From Paramacrobiotus metropolitanus (taxonomy: Eukaryota > Tardigrada > Eutardigrada > Parachela > Macrobiotidae), in contig NW_026570342.1 in NCBI RefSeq assembly GCF_019649055.1, positions 248,001 to 312,000 on the forward strand: a DNA stretch of 64,000 nt. The letters run 5' to 3'. The position numbers and the translations under genes were made by a program. The notes beneath the pieces are model-generated. The model did no database searches and was not told the DNA's origin. It saw only the letters and a list, made by a program, of their open reading frames with translations. The number at the start of each line of letters is the position of its first letter. Positions within the stretch are counted from its first letter, which is position 1. Shown here piece by piece: positions 44,175 through 58,715 of the stretch.

Positions 44175-44734
44175 CTAGTTCTTTCCCTTGTTCTTTCCCT
44201 TGTCCTTTCCCTTGTCCTGGGGAATGGGAGTGCCAGGCAGGAGCAGTTGCGCCGCCTGCCGGCCAATCTTCAGCTCCTTGGCAACCTCATCCACGCTCTT
44301 TCCCTTCTGGAACAGATCGCGGGCTTTCTGCTTCAGCTCTGGTGTTAAGGGTTTCTGTCAAAACCAACGATAATAAATGCGAGAAAACGTGAATTATTTT
44401 TTTAACTCAACGTTTTTCACTGTGAGTCTCTGTGGATAATTCTTTTAGAGAAGAATCAAACACGAGAAGATGGTGAATAACTATTAAGAAAGTTGAAGCA
44501 CCAGCAGCTGTTCTCGTCCTCATACAAAAATACAGTTTTGTTTCCTTAAGCTTACAATTTCGTTTTTTTGGCCGGCTTCCGCAGTACTAATAAACTGAAA
44601 ACAAAACACCACGGTTAATGCGCAAAAGGTTAAATATAAGCTGTTCGTGAGAATTATTTAGAAAGGTCACGAAGGAAACTTACCACGGTAGCCACCACGG
44701 CCAGGAGGAGGATGCACCATCGCAGAAGATTCAT
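44175..44734 (-). CDS. Small secreted protein, 89 residues, three exons
   Basis: Found from splice signals on the minus strand: exon 1 44734-44684, exon 2 44594-44556, exon 3 44354-44175 (51, 39 and 180 bp, all phase 0). Donors are GTG|GTAAG and ATT|GTAAGC. Acceptors are TTTTCAG and TGACAG. The predicted protein starts MNLLRWCILLLAVVATV, a clear signal peptide, followed by FISTAEAGQKNEI with a likely cleavage after AEA. The mature part has a helical, HTH-like segment ARDLFQKGKSVDEVAKELK, then GRQAAQLLLPGTPIP. The end is a lysine-rich repeat KGKDKGKNKGKN from four tandem copies of AAGGGAAAG-A/G-AC. It has no family I recognise. A TATA box lies about 110 bp upstream of the ATG. The regular phases and compatible signals make it credible. 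Its function is unknown. Confidence 0.75.
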
Positions 44735-44843
44735 GTTGCCGTCTCAAAGTAGGTACTTACAGGTTGTAGCAGAGAAAAAACCTGACTTTGGCTTGTGAAG
44801 GAACACAGGTTTACTTTGCTGAAAAGTGAGCAGAAAAGCTTCG

Positions 44844-44851
44844 TTTATATA
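44844..44851 (-). promoter_or_regulatory. TATA box of the small secreted-protein gene
   Basis: On the minus strand TATATAAA lies about 110 bp before the ATG at 44734, which leaves room for a short 5' untranslated leader. It is the only strong TATA-like match just upstream. Confidence 0.5.
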
Positions 44852-46834
44852 CCAAAGCGGAAATACTTCCTAATGAGAAATGTCTAATTGAGAAAAATAT
44901 TTTTGACAAACATATGTACGCAAACACTAGACATTCATGGAAATTGCTGTTTTTATGAATAAAAAACGACATGAATGCCATTCGTGCCGATTTGTTGGTG
45001 AATTATCGTTCGCGTAATTCTCGGATTTGGCGTGTTCACATGCCGAACCTGCAATTTGTTATAGTACCGGATAGCACAATTGAGACTACAGAGTGGGTGT
45101 ACGACAAAAAACACCTGCAGTTTTTTCTAATGCTTCAGGATAGTGTTAACTGGCAAGCCACAACCTTGCAGTTGCCTTTCTCCGTACACACACTCTGTGT
45201 CGCACTTATGAGAAATCCTACAGTGTACTCGTACAGAAAACGATCGAGTCATTTTCAGTGCATGTAAAAAAAACATGCCCGGCGTGATCGCGCTGCAGCT
45301 AGCACGGAAATCGCCAAAGGGAGCAGCAAAGAAAAAAACAACTTGTTTTTTGTGAATGCGCTGATAATGTATGTAGTATGTACTGGGGTTAATGGGAACT
45401 ACCCATTCGCTGTCATGATTACCGGCGACGGGTTGCTCATAACAAAATTTGGTCAGTGGTCAAACCGAATGTCTTTTTCACATTTCGTGGAGTTGTACTC
45501 TGTATTAATTAATTAGTGCTCTTTCACATTTTGCTGGGTTATTTCTGGAAAAAAGCTTACCGTATCAACGATTACACATCTCTCACCATACCGAGACTTG
45601 TCATGCTAGTGAAATTACTCATTTTTGCAATATGTTACTTCCTGTGTACAGTATATTCTCACATTACGCACGGAAGATCACTTTTTATTTGCTCTTGCGA
45701 GCTAACGTCAAACGCAGAATACTGTCTCACGCCCTGTTTGGGAAATTTCGAAACGTCATAAAAAACATACTTTTTCCATAAAAACGAATGGTGCTGCTCA
45801 CCGAATGGTGCTGCTTAACTAGTATTTAACCCGTCAAACGCTTTCAAGTTCGTTTACTTCAACTTTTTTCTAAGAGACCTTCGCACAATGCAAATTATTT
45901 TTAAATAAAATGAAGTTTCTACCGGAATCTGTGTACAGGACAAATTGCCGTGTGATTTAGCGCTCATGTTTTTGGGTTAAGACTTTAGGGGCACGTGTTT
46001 CGCAGTGATCTGATATGGTTCTGTCTCATCTGCAAAAGAAACTACTACGAACTGCCGAAGCCGACAAAACAATCGCTGATAATCAGCTTCGATAGTTTCT
46101 TGAATGCGCCTGAACTTTTTTCCTTCTATTCCTCCTGCATGCAGTAAAGGGAGGAATGTTATATAAATCTGAATGTTTAAGAGAGTTTCACTATATACGT
46201 AACTCACGTAAGTGCAGTAAACCTTGTGAGTCTGATCACCTCAAACACGGGTTTACAATGGGCCCGGGCTTGGACAAGCGCATCTCGTTGACAGTGATTA
46301 GCTATAGTGGTGCTATAGCGGATACTATAGCTAGTGCAGCTGCTTTTCACACTGAACACCTTGCAAGAAATTTGCGTGCTCAAAATCAACAAAAATTTTG
46401 AAGTGCACTGTATAATGGACTTCGTAAAGGTGGTAAACCGTAACCCCGCGGCATTAGCGATGCTGCCTATACGCACGGGTGAGTATGCGCTAACAGTGAA
46501 CACAGTCCTTTCCAAGCCCAATGTACAAGTGCTTTCTGTATCTGTATATTATAAAGCACATTTTTATTACGATTAATGCTAAGTGCTTACCGCAATATGA
46601 ATGCGTTATACATGATGCAGATACATACATACACTGATCACTTTAATCATCTTGATCACTTTCATAATCATCTTCATTGTCAGTTGTTTTCATTTATGTT
46701 GGTTTGAAAAGTCCTTTATGAAAACAAACATTGTGGTACAAAATATCTATATAATATAAATATACTTCTACATTTACTGAATTACATACAACTGATACTG
46801 AATTACATACAACTGATGCTACCTGCATGCAGAG
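44852..46834. other. Intergenic DNA with a weak coding fragment
   Basis: A plus-strand stretch at about 46256-46576 reads GPGLDKRISLTVISYSGAIA and continues, after a shift near 46395, as DFVKVVNRNPAALAMLPIRT. It is somewhat like the C-terminal half of acyl-CoA-dependent acyltransferases (SY.G motif), but this is speculative and the fragment is broken. Nothing else is seen. Confidence 0.3.
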
Positions 46835-47004
46835 TTGCTGCGACAGTTCGACAAAATGATCATCGACTGTCTGTCCAGAATTACCAATGTGGATATCACC
46901 GACGCCATATGGATGCAAGCGGCACTTCCGGTCGTACATGGTGGTCTCGGAATCCGGAGCATTGAGAAGCTGGCCCTCCCGGCCTTTTTGGCCTCGGCTT
47001 ACTC
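46835..47004 (+). pseudogene. R2-like retrotransposon frame, left part
   Basis: The translation LLRQFDKMIIDCLSRITNVD, ALPVVHGGLGIRS and LPAFLASAYS is typical of the region between reverse transcriptase and endonuclease in R2-like elements. The upstream reverse transcriptase is missing, so the copy is 5'-truncated. The frame continues in register at 50870 after a 3.9-kb insertion, with CGGCTTACTC duplicated at the junctions. Confidence 0.7.
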
Positions 47005-50000
47005 GGCAGGGTGTAAAACCTGGCAGTGGCACCTGCCAATGGCGCTGCCAGTGGCATGGCAAGGAATAAAACCTGGAGACTCTGGCAGCCGGTAACCGAT
47101 AAAAGGTGGCAGATGCCGCACAAAATGTGGCGCACTCAATAAGCGGGTTAAATGTGGTTGGTCAACCGCATGATTTTTTAAGATGTCAATATTCATAGGA
47201 AATTAACAGCATTACTGGTCATGCATAAGTGCGTAAGTAAGCGCCGACATACAAAATTTTAAAAGCCACACTGTGTTCCGTTGTTGCGCAGAGTACCACA
47301 AAAAAGAATGACAATGTGCGTTCAAAATACAATCGCGTTGCTTCCTGATCTAGGAAGCACGCCTCTGAATTATTGCTTGCGCTTAAACGCGGTGCTGTTT
47401 TGGTTAACAACCATAATATACACTTTTTGATCACCTACAGGCCCGGAACATAGTGCAAAATCGGTGTACATAAACGGTCACTCTGGCTTAAGTGCACCCC
47501 AAACCCTTTTTTCCCTCGTTCTAAATAATTCCATCTACAGTATAGTCAAATGATAAGTATACAATTGTGTGAATACCGTGTACGGGCGCAACGCCCGGTG
47601 GGAGAGAGCGTAATGATAGAAAAAATGTCACTAGTCTGAACTCTGAGCGCACAAAAAAATAAAAATTTTAAACGAGTTATACAAAAGTTTCATTATAACA
47701 TAGATTACCTGTTTTCAAATTCTGACTGCAAAGGCCCACTACCCTTTAAATTTTAATGAATATTTTTCGTCAGGTTTATTTTGAAATTTAAAAATAAAAC
47801 ATGTTTTTGGAACCAAGCTCAACGTAAAAACGATCGTTTTCATGATAATGGATGTTTTTGTGCAAGATTTAAAAATCAATTTATAATAGGACTTTTTTGC
47901 ACATCCGTATTTCCAAACTTATGGAATTTTATTTCGCCCATAACGGATTTTATTTCTCCCGAACGGATGTTGCGCTCTTAAACTGTCTTCACGCCAATGA
48001 GCATAACTCATTTGTCTATAAAAATGTCTCAATAAAAAGCCGAAAAGTGCTTGGAAGTGCACCGAAAGCAAAAGCTACCGTACACGGTTCATCTATGCGT
48101 ATACGAATTCGTCACCATGTACCGGTACACTTCCATTAGCGAGGGGCTTCCCGAACAAGTCCGCGTCAGATCAACATACAGCTAACGCTTCGAAAGAAAT
48201 CAGCCACCATATCCGCGGAGGTTTCTCAAACATCTCTGAAATCGAGATCTTTACTTGGATATGTTTTCATTTTCGAAAGCAATAGCTGAATTTCGAAAAT
48301 TCTAATGTAATACCAACTATATGCTGATCTAATGCGGAGGTGTTCGGGAAAGCCCGCCGTAAGTAAAAGACAGTAGCAAATACCGGCATTGAGCTGCGGT
48401 ACATATTATCCCGAAAGCGAGCAAAATGACCTTTGGTTATACATAGTTTATGCTTGAAACTTGGTTTTTCAAAGCGCAAAAACCTTAGAGCTAACTTCAT
48501 CTTGAATTTTCGTGCTGCAGAGTGCTTCCTGTTGACTGTGATATTGAGGGTATTTCCGACTTGAGATTTCCATGTACAATAAATGTCACATGAGACTGGT
48601 TAATTGGGCATAAAAGGTACAAACAGAAAGTAAGATAATATGTACTTATCATTATTACTTACGCAAAATGGTATAATAGTGGAATACTGGAAACGCGGAT
48701 GTGCACAGACTAGCACGAATAAACTTTCAAATAGTAATTTAGTTCACAATGCACATTTCATGAAATTAACGGTATTACGACAGGAGCCGGCAATATTGCA
48801 GTAGGCGTTCTAAAAATAGCGTCATACTTAATGTAAAAGTCAGATGTGAACGTTGCAGGGCAACGGATTTTAATGTGAGTGTATCTAACATCAAAATGTA
48901 CCGTTTGGGAAAATCTGCCTGTGTGGTCGTTTATCATTTATGTTATGTACAACGGGCGAAATGATCAGCTAGCAAAACAAATAAGATAAGGATAGCTGTT
49001 TGTAGAGTCACCCTTTAAATGCACAGTCTGTTTATACGAGTACAAGGCGCTGGTTTTTTTGGAATAACAACGAAGTTTGACCTGCACGTATACAAACATA
49101 AGCCGAGCCGGCACCATAGTGACCGGTTGTCTGCAGTCAAAACACTAATGTAAATCGTGTCACAAAAACGGCTCCACTCAATATTAAGACTTAGTATTAA
49201 CTATCCTTTTCACTGTTGAAAGCGTTTCGTGATGATTTACAAATTACAGCTGCATTCTAAATTACACTGTAGTTTTTCTTCTGCTCCGAAACTGTTCGTC
49301 CTCATTGTCAGTATTTATACGGCAGTCGTGGAGTATTACTGGGTACGTTCAAAAGCATTATTTGTACAGTGTTGAACATTACCAATAAATTAATTTTATT
49401 ATGACTGTAAAAGTACAATCACCAGACCATATTTTATTAATAGTACGATTAGTAAGGATGGAGTATTGATGCGGATGGTTAATAATTAATTATATAATAA
49501 TTATATTGTAACTTTATTCAGTACGTTTAACAAACGGCAACGCCTTGCGTTCACATGATCTAAATGAAAAAAACCCTGAAAATAATTAGCGTGTTATTCT
49601 CGGTTAGCACCCCGCCAGTATAGTGCTGCCGTTGTGCTAACTTTTTACGTATGGTGTATGTTGCAATTTCAGTTAAATTTTATTCTCGCCTGACGCACTG
49701 TGCATTGTGTGCAGCATACGCTTCATTCAAATTATTCGGACAAAATGGGTTAAGTAAGCAACTGTGCTGAAAACTTAGAAATTCAATAGCTAGTAATTAA
49801 AAAGCAGAAACGATCGGTTTAAACACATAGAGCAGTTGATCTAAATTAGCCGAAACATGTTGCCTTATGGCTTATGTAAAAATGCACATAAACACTCAAA
49901 TCGTATTGCTAATGCAATTTTGGACATAATCATTCTGCCTCTTCCCAGCAGTGCAACGTTATGCACGTACAGCATGAATTTTTTATTCCTTCCCGAATCA

Positions 50001-50869
50001 GTCTTCTGGAGAGGGAATAAATGATACAAATTAAAATTTGGTGTGTGTTTATGTGCGAATAATTTTGCTTGCTGCATTGCAGTCTTCTGCTAAAATTCGG
50101 ATATCCAAAAAATAATTGGTAAAACCAAATTAATAAGCCAGCAAAACTGTGCTCGACGTTCATATTCCCAGGCTGCTAGCTGTTCACATAAAATCTTATC
50201 AGATTTGTTTTTAGTTCAGCAGAAGTGCTTAAAATCGCCGGAGTTAACTAAGGGTATCTGTACTTCTATCCATCACAAGTTAACTACCAAATGCGTGTGC
50301 GTAAAAAATTAAGAATTCATTCATTCATCAGTCAACCGTTCTTGATTAACCGATTAACGTACCCGTATTACCCCGCTTCACGCTCAACCGCAAGTCATAT
50401 TCCAACGGTTTGCCTTAGAGATCTGGAAGTGCCGTGATTGTACTTGTAACGCGTCTAGTGATTCTGTTTTCTTGCGTTACTCTGTGCAAACGGAGAAATG
50501 CAGCGTGACCTTTTGAATTTCTGTATACCGGTATGACTTCGTGCATGTCCAGCAGTGGCGTAACGAGCCTGATAATTTGGGGGCCATGGTCCACCCCAAA
50601 CAAATAGTTATACTGGACATTGTTCAGTAATGGTGTTAACACTTTATGTAAAGCTTACGGTGTACTGGCAAGCTGATGGTGTACTGGTAGATTTTCATAA
50701 ATTTTGCTTTTGACCAAGCACTCGAGCCCGCTTATTAGTTGTCCCATATTTTCTGTGGCATCTGCCACCTTTTATCGGTTACCGGCTGCCAGAGTCTCCA
50801 GGTTTTATTCCTTGCCATGCCACTGGCAGCGCCATTGGCAGGTGCCACTGCCAGGTTTTACACCCTGCC
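47005..50869. mobile_element. Non-autonomous element with 113-bp inverted ends (Mutator-like)
   Basis: The left end GGCAGGGTGTAAAACCTGGC (47005) is repeated in inverse at 50869. The match runs 113 bp (47005-47117 and 50757-50869). The 10-bp sequence CGGCTTACTC flanks both sides (46995-47004, 50870-50879). Long inverted ends with a 9-10 bp duplication suggest a Mutator-like (MULE) element. The 3.6-kb interior has no transposase or other gene that I can support. A palindromic-repeat fragment (about 47890-48140) lies inside. The superfamily assignment is inferred, the insertion itself is directly seen. Confidence 0.8.
47890..48140. repeat. Diverged copy of the 34532-35220 repeat arm
   Basis: It shares GAACGGATGTTGCGC, TTCACGCCA, and GTCACCATGTACCGGTACACTTCC with the arms at 34532-35220. 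It lies inside the Mutator-like element and is more diverged than the copies in the intact palindrome. Confidence 0.55.
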
Positions 50870-51831
50870 CGGCTTACTCAGTGGCTAAACTGACAAGCGA
50901 GTTAGTGAATTTCGACCCGGAAACTTACTGTCGCGGCGCTACAGAAGAGTGGCAACGAATGAGCAAAGCTGATCTCCCAGCCATTGAAACCAGAAAACAC
51001 CAGAAGATTTGGGACGAACCAATCATCCGGGACACGGGGGAAACCTTACTGGTGACAGCCCAGTCGGACATGTCAAGTGAAGCCCGCCTTCGAGGTGTGA
51101 GCACCAAAGATAACGGTGCATGGCTGGAAGCGCTTCCAGCCGCATCCCTCGGCAACTTCTTAAACGACACCACACTCAGAATTGCTGTCGGCCTGCGTCT
51201 CGGCGTACCAGTCACCATTCCACACCGATGCAATTGTGGTGAATGGGCAGATGCACGAGGATACCATGGCCTGAGTTGTAAAAAAAGCCGGTGCCGGAAG
51301 CCCAGACATAGTTGCATCAATGCCACTTTAAAGCGTGCTTTTGCTTCCGCCGGTATTGAAACGGAACTGGAACCACCTGGTACTTGCCTCACCAATGGCA
51401 AGCGCCCGGACGGAGTGACCTTGGTTCCGTGGGAAAGAGGAAAGATGTTGACCTGGGACGCCACATGTGTGTGCACGGTAGCTTTGTCGCACATCGCGGC
51501 AACATCGAAGCAAGCGGGGGCAGCCGCGGCGCGCGCAGAGCAGGATAAAGTGGCAAAGTATCGGGAACTCACCCGAGACTACCTGTTCCGTGCAGTTGGC
51601 GTCGAAACACTCGGACCACTCGGACCGGACGCCTCTCGTTTGGTCACCGAAGTCGGGAAGATGATACAACAGGAAACAGGCGAGGTACGGGCGACGGAGT
51701 TCCTGCGCCAACGGATCAGCATCGACATCCAACGCGGGAACGCGGCCTCAGTCATGGGAACAGCACCAGCATCGGCTAACTTCGACGAAATGTTCTGCGT
51801 GATTAGGCCGCCCATTTCAGTAATCGGCTGA
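50870..51831 (+). CDS. R2-like retrotransposon endonuclease region, right part
   Basis: The frame is open to TGA at 51829-51831. Key parts are TLRIAVGLRLGVPV and a zinc-binding motif HRCNCG...GYHGLSC...KPRH (CxC...H...C-like). A PD-(D/E)XK nuclease core follows in NGKRPDGVTLVPW...LTWDATCV, with the catalytic-type PD and D residues. The C-terminal stretch contains SIDIQRGNAASVMGTA. This fits the restriction-like endonuclease of R2-type non-LTR elements. It cuts a specific target to prime reverse transcription. The reverse transcriptase is absent, and the N-terminal part is separated by the element at 47005-50869, so it is not an active element. Confidence 0.75.
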
Positions 51832-52286
51832 GCTGTTTATTCAGTACAAATCTTTCACTTTTATAGAAAATTTGCGACAAATACTCGTGTACCTTGAGTT
51901 TTGAAATAAAATAATTTGGAGCGACTGATACAAGACACAAAGAGAACTGTGGGCAGCATGTGTCGTTATGGCAGCCTCCAGCAGCCTGCACTTACACACA
52001 CAACTGTGTCGAAATGACTACACTCTACAGTACTTACGAGTTACGACTACGAGGTACCAAATCATAAACAGTCCACTGTTTTTCAATTTTCACACTGCCT
52101 TCAAATTTAATCTTTACTGAGTTTGCTCTATAGCATTTTATTTATTTCTTTTACAGATGAAAAATAGGATAAGTTTGTCGACGAGTAATTCTACCAAAAT
52201 TGCTGATGAATCTGTGAGCATGACGGCTCTTTGTTGACTCCGATATCAGCTGTCTATTTTCAACCCCGACAACCCGTAATAAAACC
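51832..52286. other. Spacer upstream of COQ5
   Basis: Non-coding sequence between the retroelement and COQ5. It must contain the COQ5 promoter, but no clear TATA box is seen. Confidence 0.35.
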
Positions 52287-55868
<3,582 letters not shown>

Positions 55869-55992
55869 TCGGGCTTTCCTGCTGATTTTTTTCCTAATTT
55901 TTCTGGTGAAATTCAAGGTACCTGTTGCTTTCATTACTGCGCTCGAAATGTCATGGGGGTGTAAATTGTGAGAATAACCAAAGAAAAAGGCA

Positions 55993-55998
55993 AATAAA
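55993..55998 (+). terminator. Polyadenylation signal of COQ5
   Basis: AATAAA lies 125 bases after the COQ5 stop codon, a normal distance for an animal 3' untranslated region. Confidence 0.6.
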
Positions 55999-56518
55999 TT
56001 CGATTTTGTGGGAAAAATCTGCAACCATCCGCTTGTTATTTTAAAAAAGCCATACAAAACATTATCGTTGAATTTTATCGGAAATATTTTTTTTATAAAT
56101 TTCCTGGGACAATTAATTATGTTTTATTGTAACTAATAAATTACCGGAAAGCTTTCCAAAGAAACTCGATTATTATTGGGGGTGATTGTAATTAATTGGT
56201 GATTGGGGGTTATTATTTTTATTATTGGGGGTGATTGTAATATTTCTTTTCTTCGTTGAATAGTACCGTTTCATGAAGCGGTATATCGCAGTGTAGTGGC
56301 TATTTTCCACTGATCATAAAAAAATAACGAGCTTGCTTAATAATTATTGAAATACTTTGAACATACTTTGTCAAAATTTTTAAAAAATTCTGTAATATTG
56401 TTTTTTAAATTTACGACTTCACATTTCGCTTTTTATAAGAAATTATTATTACTACTCAGCACGATTTCAATAACTTGAATAACTTCAGAAGAGCGTTTTC
56501 TTACTGAAGGTGTACATA
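55999..56518. other. Intergenic DNA, no gene
   Basis: AT-rich, with a locally repeated TTATTGGGGGTGATTGTAAT near 56170-56240. No other feature. Confidence 0.4.
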
Positions 56519-57635
56519 CAGGGGTGCTACGCCAAGTTCGGGCAGTTGGGTAAAATAAATCATACAGTATTCCAGTTGGTCTTTTAGTTTTTGTTTTGCA
56601 CTTTTCTAGTGTAACTTTTCATGGCAAATTTAATGATACCAAAATTGGATCCGTTGAGTCTGTCAGTAACGAGTTGGGCGCTTAATAAGGGGGAGGGGCA
56701 GTGGGTGTTTTAGGGATGGTTAGTTATTACAGCCTTTATAAAAAATTCCCTAAACGATATTTTTGCACGCCATTTTCTGGAAACGTTTGAGTGGTCCGAC
56801 GGTGTCTTCTTTGTGTTACGAAAAGAATCTCGCGTCATCGGGGATCGAGATTACCTCGACACAACTTGTATCTCCCATAGACTTATATGTTATAACGTAC
56901 CTAACGAAGGATGGGGTTGCCTAGCACAGAGACTTAAATAATGTCGAGCTGATATATTTCGTGGGTGGAACACGGTCCACATCAAACGGTTTTAACGATT
57001 TAATGCATATCTACTGCTGGGGAAGGGAGAGCAAAGCGCCAGATAATTGGAGGCAAAAGCTAACAAAGCGACAGGAAAAAAAGTTATGGTTGCCGTTTGA
57101 GTTTGCTAGACCAGCTTGTCTCTGGCATAGTGGGTGGATTGAAGCATTTAAACTATCCCTCAGTATCCTACAGATGAGATTTTACAAAAAAACAGTCGTC
57201 GAAAACTTCACTGGGTTGCAGGGCAAGCGTGTACAAAGGGTCACTCTCCACTTTTACTATGCCCACAGTTACATCGCAAAGGTCACGTAGGTTAGGTTGT
57301 AATCGAACGATCTGAGATACATTTCACAAGAGCCTTAAATGGCGAACACGTCAGACTTATTTATTTTGGATAAAAATGTCAACGGAATTTTTAAGCGAAT
57401 TATAATTCGGAGGAAGACTCCCACGGTACATGGGCCCAACAGTATTTTAAAACTGGTCTGCCCTAGTTTCGGACGCACTGCAATTCGAAACACGCTCTCA
57501 GCGTAAGGAACGATAATCCAAAAGATGGTAGACACATACGGCAATACTATAAAATTGCAATGATTCAGTCATTTGTGATGGGTGACCTGTGGTAGATTTT
57601 GGAATAAAGTGCCCGAACTTGGCGTAGCACCCCTG
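56519..57635. mobile_element. TA-flanked inverted-repeat element carrying kelch-like sequence
   Basis: The exact 26-bp inverted ends start CAGGGGTGCTACGCC (56519-56544) and end GGCGTAGCACCCCTG (57610-57635). TA lies on both flanks (56517-56518 and 57636-57637), as for Tc1/mariner elements. No DDE transposase is found in the 1117 bp. Instead there is coding-like sequence with kelch character (next entry). This would be a gene-capturing MITE. Confidence 0.75.
56780..57200 (+). pseudogene. Kelch-like gene fragment inside the inverted-repeat element
   Basis: The plus strand reads ETFEWSDGVFFVLRKES and SHRLICYNVPNEGWGCLAQ in one frame. After a one-base shift and stop near 56940 it reads YFVGGTRSTSNGFNDLMHIY, then CWGRE and DNWRQKL. 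The succession of a short-chain aromatic-W blade end followed by VGG and a new blade is kelch-like. It is shifted and lacks a start, so it is a fragment. It may derive from a relative of the kelch sequence at 36251-37102. Confidence 0.5.
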
Positions 57636-57637
57636 TA

Positions 57638-58715
57638 ATATTACAAGGAATTTCGGGGACTGTTTTTACAATTTTTGGAAACCACTTTCCCTCTGTATGA
57701 TTTTCCTGAGGCAATTAATTTTATTTTTATTGTAATTAATTTACGTTCGGTAATTATTTTTTCGTTAATTGGTTTAACTATGTAATTGTCAATGGGGCGG
57801 TAGACTTTATTAATGCAAATTAAATGAATTTATCGTTTTATGTTGTGATTTGTATTTTGTTGATTTTTATTTTTTTCTTTGTGTTTTCGGTAATTTTTTC
57901 TTTTTTAAAGTCTTTTGTTTCTCTTCGATTATTAATTTATTTGCCTGTTTGTTTTATTTATATATAATGTTAATAAATTTTTTCTTTTGTTTTATTATGC
58001 GGTTTTTATTTTTTATTTATTTTTTAATATTGCAGCAGATTATTTGTGTTTTATATATAAATTTATGGAAATATTTTATCAAGTGAAACGGCCAATTTAT
58101 AGGGCGATTTTTCGGACGAACAAACACGTTTTAACTGTATAAAAAAATTCTCAATTCGGTCCATATTTCCGGGTGCGTGGTTCGGTCCGTTGCGGCACTG
58201 AACAATTCCAAAAAAATCGCATTTAATTTTGCATTGAATACTGCCGATTTCGCGGTATGAATCCGATCTCGGCGCATTTCCTGATACGCAGCCGCGCCGA
58301 ACAAACGGGCGCTGTAAGCGACACCGCGATGATACCGGCGCGTTGCACGATACACGATCCATTTACAAATTTTACATGGACGGCGTTTTTAACGAGCGGG
58401 CTTATCGGCGTTGTCGAGTACTTCCCATCCTTGACTCCGATGATTTATTACACACACCGAGAGCGTCTCGACGAGACCATCCGCTTCCGCTGTCTCTTCG
58501 TTGGCCACACTCGACACTCATCACAAACACACACAGATTGACAAATCAGCGGCGACCGATTTTTTTGGTAACACGGTACCCGGCATTTTTATGGAGTGTG
58601 TCGGTTGATCGGTGGATTTATCGGTGTCCATTTTTTGACAATGGAGTTTGGCCTTGGGATGGGAGAGGGATCGGTGAAAAGGAGATAGCGTTAGAATTTT
58701 CTGGATGAGCGGGAA
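57638..58715. other. Upstream region of SLC13
   Basis: AT-rich DNA, with a short GC-richer stretch at about 58240-58680 that probably holds the promoter and 5' untranslated region. No supported coding sequence. Frames there lack domains. Confidence 0.35.

Noticed and set aside
46204-46576. Acyltransferase gene
   Set aside because: Only a short SY.G-like motif and a frame break. Too little for a call.
57850-58086. Membrane-protein-like frame rich in F, Y and L
   Set aside because: It is a translation of an AT-rich tract and would not be expected to be real coding sequence.
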